64,000 nt of DNA from NCBI GenBank assembly GCA_016709005.1, contig JADJEU010000002.1, positions 248,001 to 312,000 on the forward strand, in the 5' to 3' direction. The notes below the pieces were generated by a model that was not told the origin of the DNA, did no database searches, and was given only the letters and a program-made list of their open reading frames with translations. Positions within the stretch are counted from its first letter, which is position 1; each line of letters begins with the position of its first letter. Source of the DNA: Crocinitomicaceae bacterium (lineage in GTDB: Bacteria > Bacteroidota > Bacteroidia > Flavobacteriales_D > Crocinitomicaceae). This document shows, in pieces, positions 9,434-17,504 of the stretch. The position numbers were made by a program, and so were the translations under genes.

Positions 9434-9609
9434 AATGATTGTATTTAAGCTACGAACGAATAAAGTTAACCAAAAGTGGCTTCGTTACTTGTTAAAAATT
9501 GGTTAAAGAGTTGGATTGCCATCTTTTTTCAGTTGATTCAGAGCCCTCGTGTTTCGAGGATCAATTTGAATTTTTCCGTACCTTTAAAATCTCGAACAAC
9601 AATATTACC

Positions 9610-11982
9610 ATGAAAAAACTACTACTCCTTACCATTACTTTTTTGTCTTTTGTATCCTCATCAATTAGTCAAGAGACTTACTCGCGCATTAAATTATACG
9701 GCACAGATGCAGAGCTTTACGAGGCGACCCAGCTCGGCGTCACACTTGATCATGGCCAGCACAAGCGTGATCTGTGGTTTATTGCTGATCTGTCTGAATC
9801 TGAAATAGAAATTCTGCAGACAAATGGTTACAATTTTGAAATTCTGATTGCAGATGTAAGTGCTTATTATGTTGAAAACAGTACCTCTACTTCACATATG
9901 CACAAAGATGACCGCTCTGCATGTCCGGGTGCAGGAGGCACTGCAGGATTTGCAGTTACTTCACCCGTCAACTGGCAACTTGGAAGTATGGCCGGTTTTT
10001 ATACCTATCAGGAATTTTTGGATGAGTTGGATTCTATGGCGTCAAAATATCCAAATCTGATTAGCTCACGTGCACCTATTTCTGCTTTTAATACACACGA
10101 TGGTAATCCAATTTATTGGTTACGAATTTCTGACAATCCAAATTCTGATGAAGCTGAAGAAGAAGTATTGTACACAGCCTTGCATCACTCACGCGAACCA
10201 GCAAGCTTATCACAACTGATTTTTTATATGTGGTGGATACTTGAAAATTATGGAACCGATCCAGAGGTAACTTATTTAGTTGATGAAACAGAAATGTATT
10301 TTGTACCGATGATAAATCCCGATGGTTATAAATACAATGAGCTGACCAATCCAGGAGGTGGCGGTATGCATCGTAAAAACAGACGCAATGTTGGAACCTC
10401 TAATAAAGGAGTTGATTTAAACAGAAATTACAGCCATCAATGGGGAACAACAGGAATATCATTTACACCAAACAACGATACCTATTGCGGAACTGCAGCA
10501 TTTACTGAACCTGAAACACAAGCCATAAAATGGTTTTGTGAAAATCACGATTTCCAGTTTGCTTTCAATGCACACACTCATGGTAATCTTTTACTTTTTC
10601 CTTTTGGCTGGTCTGATACTGACTTTGCACCTGACCATGATTATATGCAAGCATTCAGTAATCACATGGTCATTTTTAATGGCTATTCTGCAGTAAAAAG
10701 TTCTGATCTATATCCGGCTTCAGGTGATTCAGATGATTATATGTATGCAGATGATTTAGTCATTAAACCTAAAATTTATGCCTTGACTCCTGAGTGCTCA
10801 AGTGAAGGAACTTCAAATGACTTTTGGCCGCCGCAATCAGCAATTTATGACATCTGTGCGATCAATATATGGATGAATAAAACACTTGCACATATGCCGC
10901 ATGTATATGGTGTGACAACCGATCAGGATCAGAATCAAGTAGCAACTACTTCAGGCTATTTTCATTACGAAATTGAGCGACTTGGTCTGGAGGATGGGGA
11001 CATTACAGTAAGTATGACTGCATTGAGCGGCATTCAAAGTTTAGGTTCAGCAAATATTCATACGTTGAACTTAATGGATATTGAACTTGACTCAATAAGT
11101 TTTGTCTTAAACCCAGGCATTCAATTTGGTGATGAGATTAAATATCTTTTGCAAACAGACAACGGTCTATGGACTAAAACCGATACGATCACAAAGACCT
11201 TTGGCGCTGGAACGGCAGTTTTTACAGACGACTGTGCTGACATGACCAATTGGACTGCAACCGGTCAATGGGATTTTACAAGTGAAGAATTCGTTACTCC
11301 TTCCACAAGCATCACAGATAGTCCCGGAAGTAATTATCAAAATAATGTCTCTTCAGATATTGAGCTAAACCAGAGTTTCTCATTTGAAAATGCGACCTAC
11401 GCTTACATTCAATTTCAAGCCATGTGGGAGATTGAAAATGATTGGGATTTTGTTCAGTTTATGGCCTCTTTAGACGGTGGAATTTCATGGACGCCACTTT
11501 GCGGAAAATATACCAATCCAGGTTCATCCGATCAGGATTTTGAAAATCCGCTTTATGACAACTTTCAGTCGAACTGGGTGTTGGAAGAAATCGATTTGAC
11601 AAATTATATTGGAGAAACAGACGTACGTTTCAGATTCTATTTTTATTCAGATGGCGGTGTTACTGAAGAAGGATTTTATTTTGATGATTTTGCAGTCTAT
11701 ACAGATCACATAAATGACGCATCGTTGAGTGAATTTGAATCTAGCACTGTATCCGTTTTCCCAAATCCAGCGAGTAATCTAGTAACGCTTCAGTTCAGTA
11801 ATTTGAATGCACTCAGTACAGTTGAAATATACAATGAGTTAGGTGCGCTTGTGACAACAATTCAACCTCAACAAAATTTAACACAACTCAATATTCAAGC
11901 TTGGTCTGAAGGAGTTTATTTTGTAAAAACTGTTTCTAGCGCAAACGAAGTTTTGATGACTCGGTTTGTGATTGTGCGTTAG
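9610..11982 (+). CDS. T9SS-secreted M14 zinc carboxypeptidase
   Basis: 790 residues from the ATG at 9610, chosen because it starts a clean signal peptide (MKKLLLLTITFLSFVSSSIS); an earlier in-frame start at 9499 adds only non-signal sequence. The peptidase domain has HxxE zinc ligands His193 and Glu196, the GVDLNRNY block, a third zinc ligand at His322 in NAHTHGN and catalytic Glu395 in LTPE. It is followed by a jelly-roll (MAM/CUB-like) region around CADMTNWTATGQWDF, and a T9SS type A sorting tail (VFPNPASNLVTLQF to the end). It should be secreted and anchored at the cell surface, digesting peptides outside the cell. Confidence 0.93.
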   Translation: MKKLLLLTITFLSFVSSSISQETYSRIKLYGTDAELYEATQLGVTLDHGQHKRDLWFIADLSESEIEILQTNGYNFEILIADVSAYYVENSTSTSHMHKDDRSACPGAGGTAGFAVTSPVNWQLGSMAGFYTYQEFLDELDSMASKYPNLISSRAPISAFNTHDGNPIYWLRISDNPNSDEAEEEVLYTALHHSREPASLSQLIFYMWWILENYGTDPEVTYLVDETEMYFVPMINPDGYKYNELTNPGGGGMHRKNRRNVGTSNKGVDLNRNYSHQWGTTGISFTPNNDTYCGTAAFTEPETQAIKWFCENHDFQFAFNAHTHGNLLLFPFGWSDTDFAPDHDYMQAFSNHMVIFNGYSAVKSSDLYPASGDSDDYMYADDLVIKPKIYALTPECSSEGTSNDFWPPQSAIYDICAINIWMNKTLAHMPHVYGVTTDQDQNQVATTSGYFHYEIERLGLEDGDITVSMTALSGIQSLGSANIHTLNLMDIELDSISFVLNPGIQFGDEIKYLLQTDNGLWTKTDTITKTFGAGTAVFTDDCADMTNWTATGQWDFTSEEFVTPSTSITDSPGSNYQNNVSSDIELNQSFSFENATYAYIQFQAMWEIENDWDFVQFMASLDGGISWTPLCGKYTNPGSSDQDFENPLYDNFQSNWVLEEIDLTNYIGETDVRFRFYFYSDGGVTEEGFYFDDFAVYTDHINDASLSEFESSTVSVFPNPASNLVTLQFSNLNALSTVEIYNELGALVTTIQPQQNLTQLNIQAWSEGVYFVKTVSSANEVLMTRFVIVR

Positions 11983-12008
11983 AAAATCAGAAAAAAGGAA
12001 GATTGAAT

Positions 12009-13253
12009 TTAGATCGTCCAATTGTGCTTATCAACCAAAACCTGATTGATTTTATCACGCATTGCGTCTGAAGAAAATTGTTCAATTACTTCCCCTACAA
12101 AGGCTGAGACTAATAATTTTTTTGCTTTGTCTTTTGAGATTCCACGCGCTTGCAAATAAAAAATTGCGTTCTCATCCAGCTGACCGGTTGTTGATCCGTG
12201 TGAACATTTCACATCATCTGCGTAGATTTCTAATTCGGGTTTTGAAAAGATTTGTGCAAAATCCGAAAGCAGAATATTTCCGTTTTTCTGATACGCATTT
12301 ATTTTTTGCGCATGCTGTTGAACAATTACGCGACCATTAAATACGCCAGTTGATTTATCCTCCAAAACGTATTTATAATTTTCATTGCTAAAACAGTTTG
12401 CCACTTTATGATTCACGAAGGTATGATTATCGACATGTGCATTTCCTTTAGCAATGATGACACCATTCATGTGCGTTTCACAATTCTCTCCATTTACAGA
12501 AATGTTAATATTGTTGCGCACCAGGGTACCATCTAGTGTAACCGTGTTGATTTTAAAATTTGAATTTTTTTCTTGAGAAACTTCTTCGGTAGAGATGTGG
12601 AAATTTGCTTCTGACTCGTTTTGAATTTTATCATAAACAAGTATTGCATTTTCACCAACAGCAAATTCTGTGATGACATTGTTGAATGAGTTTTCAGATT
12701 CACGCGAAATGAAACTGGCCACAAACTTCGCAGATGAAAATTTCTGTGCTGTTATTTTAATGTGTGGATTTGCAAAAGTGTTTTTTCCACTTGTCACAAA
12801 AACTAGCTGAAGAGGCACTGACATTTCAGTTTTAGCATCAACTGTTATCTCAATTGACTCATGAAAAAAAGTAGAATTTAAAGCTGTAAAAATATGATTC
12901 TGATTCAGGCTTGATTCTTCAGTTATATTTTCGGGCTTTACAGATTTAACGGTAACTCCGTTAATAGAATATTTGCTTAAATCACTTCTCAAAACACCAT
13001 TTTCAATCACCAGATAATTTGAAGCAATAATTTCACTTCGCACCTCGTCACTCGTCACTCGAAATTCTTTTGGAATTTGGAATTTGGAACTTGTAATTTT
13101 TCCAACTCGCGTGTATTTCCAATATTCACTTTTTGTGGTTGGAAAATCTAATTGAAGCAAATTTTCGTACGCTTGTTTTTGAAATGAATTTTGCGGAATC
13201 TCAAGAGACGCAACAAATGCAGCCAGTTTTTCAGATACAGTATCAGTAGTCAT
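12009..13253 (-). CDS. sufD: Fe-S cluster assembly protein SufD
   Basis: 414 residues. The SufB/SufD core beta-helix is clear in the second half, with CSHGSTTGQLDENAIFYLQARGIS, the SufD hallmark, near the C-terminus. SufD forms the scaffold with SufB and SufC that builds Fe-S clusters under iron or oxidative stress. It is the last gene of the operon, 3 bp after sufC. The N-terminal region includes low-complexity DNA at about 13047-13100 (repeats of TCGTCAC and of TTTGGAA) that encodes part of TSSKFQIPKEFRVTSDEV. Confidence 0.95.
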   Translation of the reverse strand: MTTDTVSEKLAAFVASLEIPQNSFQKQAYENLLQLDFPTTKSEYWKYTRVGKITSSKFQIPKEFRVTSDEVRSEIIASNYLVIENGVLRSDLSKYSINGVTVKSVKPENITEESSLNQNHIFTALNSTFFHESIEITVDAKTEMSVPLQLVFVTSGKNTFANPHIKITAQKFSSAKFVASFISRESENSFNNVITEFAVGENAILVYDKIQNESEANFHISTEEVSQEKNSNFKINTVTLDGTLVRNNINISVNGENCETHMNGVIIAKGNAHVDNHTFVNHKVANCFSNENYKYVLEDKSTGVFNGRVIVQQHAQKINAYQKNGNILLSDFAQIFSKPELEIYADDVKCSHGSTTGQLDENAIFYLQARGISKDKAKKLLVSAFVGEVIEQFSSDAMRDKINQVLVDKHNWTI

Positions 13254-13256
13254 CTC

Positions 13257-14018
13257 TTAAGCTTTTTGTGCTTCGTTAATCCAATCGTATCCTTTTTCTT
13301 CCAATTCCAAAGCCAGATTTTTATCACCAGTTTTTACGATTTTACCATCAGCAAGTACATGCACAAAATCTGGAATGATATAATCTAATAGTCTTTGGTA
13401 ATGTGTAATGACAATAATCGCGTTGTTTTCACTTTTCAGTTTATTTACACCCGCGGCAACGATGCGCAAGGCATCAATATCTAAACCAGAATCTGTTTCA
13501 TCCAGAATTGCGAGCTTAGGTTCAAGCATAGCCATTTGAAATATTTCGTTACGCTTTTTTTCTCCGCCTGAAAATCCTTCATTCACTGATCTGCCCGACA
13601 AACTATCTTTCAATTCAACCAGTTTCGATTTCTCTTTCACAAGCGCTAAAAAATCTTTTGCAGAAATAGGTTCTTGTTTTCTGTATTCGCGAATTTCATT
13701 CATCGCTGTTTTCAGAAAATTAATGTTTGACACGCCTGGAATTTCAACCGGATACTGAAAGGCTAAAAACAAACCTTCTTTTGCTCTTTCATCAGCTTCC
13801 AAATCAAATAAGTTGGCTCCGTCAAAATCAGCAGAACCTTCCGTCACTTCATACCCTTCTTTACCGCTTAACACAGCCGCAAGAGTTGATTTACCAGCGC
13901 CGTTAGGCCCCATGATCGCGTGAACTTCTCCAGCTTTCACCGTTAAGTTTAATCCTTTCAGAATTTGTTTTCCTTCTACCTCAGCGTGAAGGTTTTTTAT
14001 AGTTAAGAGTGTGCTCAT
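13257..14018 (-). CDS. sufC: Fe-S cluster assembly ATPase SufC
   Basis: 253 residues from the ATG at 14018 (MSTLLTIKNLHAEVEGKQ), which is the family start; nine upstream codons in frame (from 14045) look non-coding. Walker A GPNGAGKST is at 37-45, the ABC signature appears as FSGGEKKRNEI, and Walker B as LAILDETDSGLD. It is the cytosolic ABC ATPase that drives the SufBCD scaffold. It lies between sufB and sufD as usual. Confidence 0.96.
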   Translation of the reverse strand: MSTLLTIKNLHAEVEGKQILKGLNLTVKAGEVHAIMGPNGAGKSTLAAVLSGKEGYEVTEGSADFDGANLFDLEADERAKEGLFLAFQYPVEIPGVSNINFLKTAMNEIREYRKQEPISAKDFLALVKEKSKLVELKDSLSGRSVNEGFSGGEKKRNEIFQMAMLEPKLAILDETDSGLDIDALRIVAAGVNKLKSENNAIIVITHYQRLLDYIIPDFVHVLADGKIVKTGDKNLALELEEKGYDWINEAQKA

Positions 14019-14081
14019 TTTTTTGTCTATCTTTTTTATAATCAAACTGCCTGAGATAAATCTTAGGGCAATTGACGTGTA

Positions 14082-15521
14082 CTAACCTACACTGTTTTCT
14101 AATGAAATTGCAAGAAGTTTTTGTGCCTCTACTGCAAACTCCATCGGTAATTTATTTAATACATCTTTACAATATCCGTTTACAATCAAGCTGATTGCTT
14201 TCTCTTCTGAAATTCCTCTTTGCTGACAGTAAAATATTTGATCTTCTCCAATTTTCGAAGTCGTTGCTTCGTGTTCCAATTTCGCAGAATTATTATTGCA
14301 CTCGATATACGGGAACGTATGCGCACCGCACTCATCGGACATCAACAAACTATCACATTGCGTGAAGTTTCTTGCATTTTCTGCTTTGTGATTTATCTGC
14401 ACCAAACCTCTATAAGAATTTTGAGATTTTCCTGCAGATATTCCTTTGGAGATCACCGTGCTTTTTGTGTTTTTTCCAAGATGAATCATTTTGGTTCCGG
14501 TATCTGCCTGCTGATAATTATTAGTTACCGCAACTGAATAAAACTCTCCAATTGAATTATCACCTTTTAAAATGCATGACGGATATTTCCACGTTACCGC
14601 TGAACCGGTTTCAACTTGCGTCCAGGAGATTTTAGCGTTGGTATTACAAACACCACGTTTGGTTACAAAATTGAATACGCCTCCTTTGCCATCTTTATCA
14701 CCGGGAAACCAGTTTTGTACCGTTGAATATTTTATCTCTGCATTGTCTAAAGCAATCAATTCTACTACCGCTGCGTGCAATTGATTTTCATCACGCTGTG
14801 GTGCAGTACATCCTTCCAAATAACTCACATAACTTCCTTCATCTGCAACTAATAAAGTGCGTTCAAATTGACCTGTACCCGATTCGTTAATTCTGAAATA
14901 AGTTGACAATTCCATCGGGCAACGAACGCCTTTTGGTATGTAGCAAAATGAGCCGTCCGAAAACACGGCAGAGTTTAAAGCTGCATAGAAATTATCCGTT
15001 GATGGAACAACCGTTCCCAAATATTTTTTTACCAGTTCAGGATGATTTAAAACGGCTTCACTGAATGAACAAAAAATAATATTTAGTTCACCCAACTTTT
15101 CTTTAAACGAAGTTGCAACTGAAACTGAATCCATGACAAAATCCACAGCAACTCCAGTCAGTTTTTTTTGTTCCTCCATGGAGATTCCCAACTTGTTCAT
15201 GGTTGCCTTCATTTCAGGATCAACATCATCCCAGCTTTCGTATTTCTTTTTTGGCGCAGCATAATACGAGATGTCTTGAAATTTTGGCTTTGGATAGTTG
15301 ACATGCGCCCATTCAGGCTCGGTCATTTGCTGCCAGACTTTAAACGCATTCAACCTATATTCTAACAACCATTCAGGCTCTTCTTTTTTGGCTGAAATTC
15401 TGCGCACCACCTCTTCACTTAATCCAACGGGAAATTTATCCGATTCAATATTCGACGTAAAACCAAATTCGTATTCTTTGTTGGTCAGATCTTTTTTTAA
15501 TTCTTCTTCTGTGTAACCCAT
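14082..15521 (-). CDS. sufB: Fe-S cluster assembly protein SufB
   Basis: 479 residues, full length for SufB. The PKGVRCPMELSTYFRIN block, the SYLEGCTAPQRDENQLHAAV block and the C-terminal ECNNNSAKLEHEATTSKIGE block all match. SufB is the scaffold subunit on which the nascent cluster forms. It is first of the tight sufBCD run; sufA lies upstream but is separated by an inserted four-helix-bundle gene and about 590 bp. Confidence 0.97.
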   Translation of the reverse strand: MGYTEEELKKDLTNKEYEFGFTSNIESDKFPVGLSEEVVRRISAKKEEPEWLLEYRLNAFKVWQQMTEPEWAHVNYPKPKFQDISYYAAPKKKYESWDDVDPEMKATMNKLGISMEEQKKLTGVAVDFVMDSVSVATSFKEKLGELNIIFCSFSEAVLNHPELVKKYLGTVVPSTDNFYAALNSAVFSDGSFCYIPKGVRCPMELSTYFRINESGTGQFERTLLVADEGSYVSYLEGCTAPQRDENQLHAAVVELIALDNAEIKYSTVQNWFPGDKDGKGGVFNFVTKRGVCNTNAKISWTQVETGSAVTWKYPSCILKGDNSIGEFYSVAVTNNYQQADTGTKMIHLGKNTKSTVISKGISAGKSQNSYRGLVQINHKAENARNFTQCDSLLMSDECGAHTFPYIECNNNSAKLEHEATTSKIGEDQIFYCQQRGISEEKAISLIVNGYCKDVLNKLPMEFAVEAQKLLAISLENSVG

Positions 15522-15560
15522 CTATACTTTGCCTTCCAATCGAAAATCCTTATTGATTTA

Positions 15561-15995
15561 AGAACAAGGATTAACGATTTTTGATTTAAGATTTATTTAT
15601 TTTATTCTCTAAATTTTTTTGAGCCGTTACAACTGATTTTACAAAAATTGAAATCAGCTCATTACTCTCATTCATTGCCAGTGCAATCGCTTCATGTTTA
15701 GCATTGTGATTGACCTTTGAGATAATTTTCAAACAAACATTTGTCTCACGCAACTCCTTCAAAACTATCTTTATCTTGTGTATAAAATCTTTCGATGACT
15801 CCGCACTCTGGGCCTCACCATAATTCAACGCAGGCGAAGTCCCGGATCGAATCAATTGACCCGAAAGGTGAGCGGCAGATCTTGTCGATTGCATTGATTC
15901 TGATATCTCAATAATCAATACTGCGAAATTTATCAATCGTTCCTCTAAATCCCTTTTATTCACTTCAAAAATCTTAATTCGTTAATCCTTGTTCT
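15561..15995. repeat. Inverted repeats bounding the four-helix-bundle gene
   Basis: AGAACAAGGATTAACGA at 15561-15577 is repeated exactly as its reverse complement at 15979-15995, 17 of 17 bases, with looser matches (TAAGATTT) just inside. The two copies lie 8 and 15 bases outside the small gene at 15586-15963. The layout resembles a small cassette with terminal inverted repeats inserted between sufA and sufB. There is no transposase, and no clear target duplication was found by eye. Confidence 0.7.
15586..15963 (-). CDS. Four-helix-bundle protein (23S rRNA intervening-sequence family)
   Basis: 125 residues, all helical. The family pattern is clear: RLINFAVLIIEISESMQST, then AAHLSGQLIRSGTSPALNYG with EAQSAESSKDFIHKIKIVLKELRET, the core of the TIGR02436/IVS-encoded family. 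Members occur inside 23S rRNA intervening sequences and scattered singly through Bacteroidota genomes; their function is not established. Here it splits the suf operon and is bounded by 17-bp inverted repeats, which suggests a mobile cassette. Confidence 0.88.
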   Translation of the reverse strand: MNKRDLEERLINFAVLIIEISESMQSTRSAAHLSGQLIRSGTSPALNYGEAQSAESSKDFIHKIKIVLKELRETNVCLKIISKVNHNAKHEAIALAMNESNELISIFVKSVVTAQKNLENKINKS

Positions 15996-16108
15996 GACTT
16001 AAAACCTCTCCAATCAATTTCTTTATTCCTTATTTTTTACTTCTGAAATCGAAAATCGTTAATCGGCATTCGGAAATCAAAAGTACCTATCCTATAATCT
16101 CAATCAGC

Positions 16109-16432
16109 TTACAACGAAAAGCTCTCTCCACAACCACAGGTTCTGGATGCATTCGGATTTGAAAAGATAAATCCTTTTCCATTTAGTCCACCACTAAAAT
16201 CAAGTGTGGTTCCAACTAAATAGAGTACGCTTTTTTTGTTCACGACAACCTTCACTCCATTGTCTTCAAATTCTTTATCTTCAGGTTGAATCTCATTGTC
16301 AAACTTTAACTGATACATCAGACCAGAACATCCTCCACCTTCAACTCCAACACGAATGAAGTAACCATCCTTGTTCTCTTCGCTCATCAGTTGAATCGCT
16401 TTCTGTTTAGCAAAATCTGTCACTTTTATCAT
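16109..16432 (-). CDS. A-type Fe-S carrier protein (SufA/IscA/ErpA family)
   Basis: 107 residues with the three conserved cysteines: Cys35 in GGGCSGLMY and Cys99 and Cys101 in TCGCGESFSL. A-type carriers hold Fe-S clusters and pass them to target enzymes. It would be the first gene of the suf operon in this lineage, upstream of sufB. Whether it is SufA or ErpA in function cannot be told from sequence, so no symbol is given. Confidence 0.93.
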   Translation of the reverse strand: MIKVTDFAKQKAIQLMSEENKDGYFIRVGVEGGGCSGLMYQLKFDNEIQPEDKEFEDNGVKVVVNKKSVLYLVGTTLDFSGGLNGKGFIFSNPNASRTCGCGESFSL

Positions 16433-16840
16433 TGTTCAAACTATTTAGACTCGATATAAATAATCATTCTTTGCTGCAAAATTACGGCTTTTAGTGGAGC
16501 ACAACAAATTCAGAAGGCATATTTAGACTAAGTCGCTGAGACACTTTAGTCATTATATGCTGAATGACTGATAGTTGTGAAGATATTATTATTTAGAATA
16601 ATTCTAAACAATAGTATTTCGTCGAGTTCTAAGCCATTTGTGTTTTTTGAATTAAAATGACCCTTATTTTTGCTTCATCAAGCACGAACAAACCAAAAAA
16701 ATTATTCAGCCAATGCGGTTGAATCAGTTTAAAAACGGAGATATTATCAATCTTGCGGCCTATACGCTGAATAGTGCGATCGTTCTTATTTCGTGCCTAT
16801 CAATCTCACATTCAAACCTTAAATCACAAATCCAATACAC
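16433..16840. other. 408-bp divergent region between suf and sdh
   Basis: No gene seen. It holds a perfect 17-bp palindrome at 16592-16608 (listed separately) and AT-rich sequence that could carry divergent promoters for the suf and sdh operons. No clear TAnnTTTG element with good spacing was found by eye. Confidence 0.6.
16592..16608. promoter_or_regulatory. Fur/PerR-like palindrome between suf and sdh
   Basis: TTTAGAAT-A-ATTCTAAA is a perfect 8-1-8 inverted repeat. Its 7-1-7 core has the spacing of Fur-family boxes (PerR: TTATAATnATTATAA). It lies 160 bp upstream of sufA and 233 bp upstream of sdhC, two Fe-S gene sets. The regulator is inferred, not shown. Confidence 0.5.
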
Positions 16841-17497
16841 ATGAAAACATCCATTGCCAGGAAAATTCTGATGGCGCTTTCGGGCTTATTTCTGCTTGTA
16901 TTTTTATTGCAGCATTTCATCATCAATTTTTTATCCGTAGTCAGCCCATCCGGCTTTAACAGCGTATCTCATTTTATGGGGTACAATCCGCTCATTCAAT
17001 TTGTCATGCAGCCCATCCTGATGTTTGGTGTTGTATTTCATTTAATCATGGGAATCCTTTTAGAAATGCAAAATCGCGGTGCGCGTTCCGTAAAATATGC
17101 GGTAAATGGTGCTGGTGCAAATTCAAGCTGGATGTCACGTAACATGATAATCACTGGGTTAACCGTAATGATGTTCTTAGGACTTCACATGTATGATTTC
17201 TGGGCACCTGAGATGATCTACAAGTATATCGAACCAATGCCTCAGGATCCAACACGTTACTTCACAGAACTTCAGCATAAATTTGTTGATCCAATTCGCG
17301 TAGCGCTTTATTGTGTTTCTTTCATATTCTTAGCACTGCATTTGCTATACGGTTTTCAATCTGCATTTCAATCTGTTGGTTTCAGACATAACCGTTACAC
17401 CCCAACGATTAAAAAATTAGGAAATATTTATGCCATTGCAATTCCGCTTGGGTTTATTGTAATCGCTTTGTTCCATTATGTTTCACAGTTAAACTAA
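16841..17497 (+). CDS. sdhC: Succinate dehydrogenase cytochrome b subunit
   Basis: 218 residues with five hydrophobic segments and the family opening SIARKILMALSGLFLLVFLLQHF. Histidines in the first, second, third and fourth helices (HFIINF, VFHLIMG, LHMYDFW, HLLYGFQ) would hold two haems, as in the single-subunit diheme membrane anchors of Bacteroidota. It anchors the SdhAB heads and passes electrons to menaquinone. Followed by sdhA after 7 bp. Confidence 0.95.
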   Translation: MKTSIARKILMALSGLFLLVFLLQHFIINFLSVVSPSGFNSVSHFMGYNPLIQFVMQPILMFGVVFHLIMGILLEMQNRGARSVKYAVNGAGANSSWMSRNMIITGLTVMMFLGLHMYDFWAPEMIYKYIEPMPQDPTRYFTELQHKFVDPIRVALYCVSFIFLALHLLYGFQSAFQSVGFRHNRYTPTIKKLGNIYAIAIPLGFIVIALFHYVSQLN

Positions 17498-17504
17498 TCA
17501 GACC

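Noticed and set aside
9165..9506. 113-codon open frame opposite the thioredoxin gene
   Set aside because: Antisense shadow with basic, low-quality composition; no start context or homology pattern.
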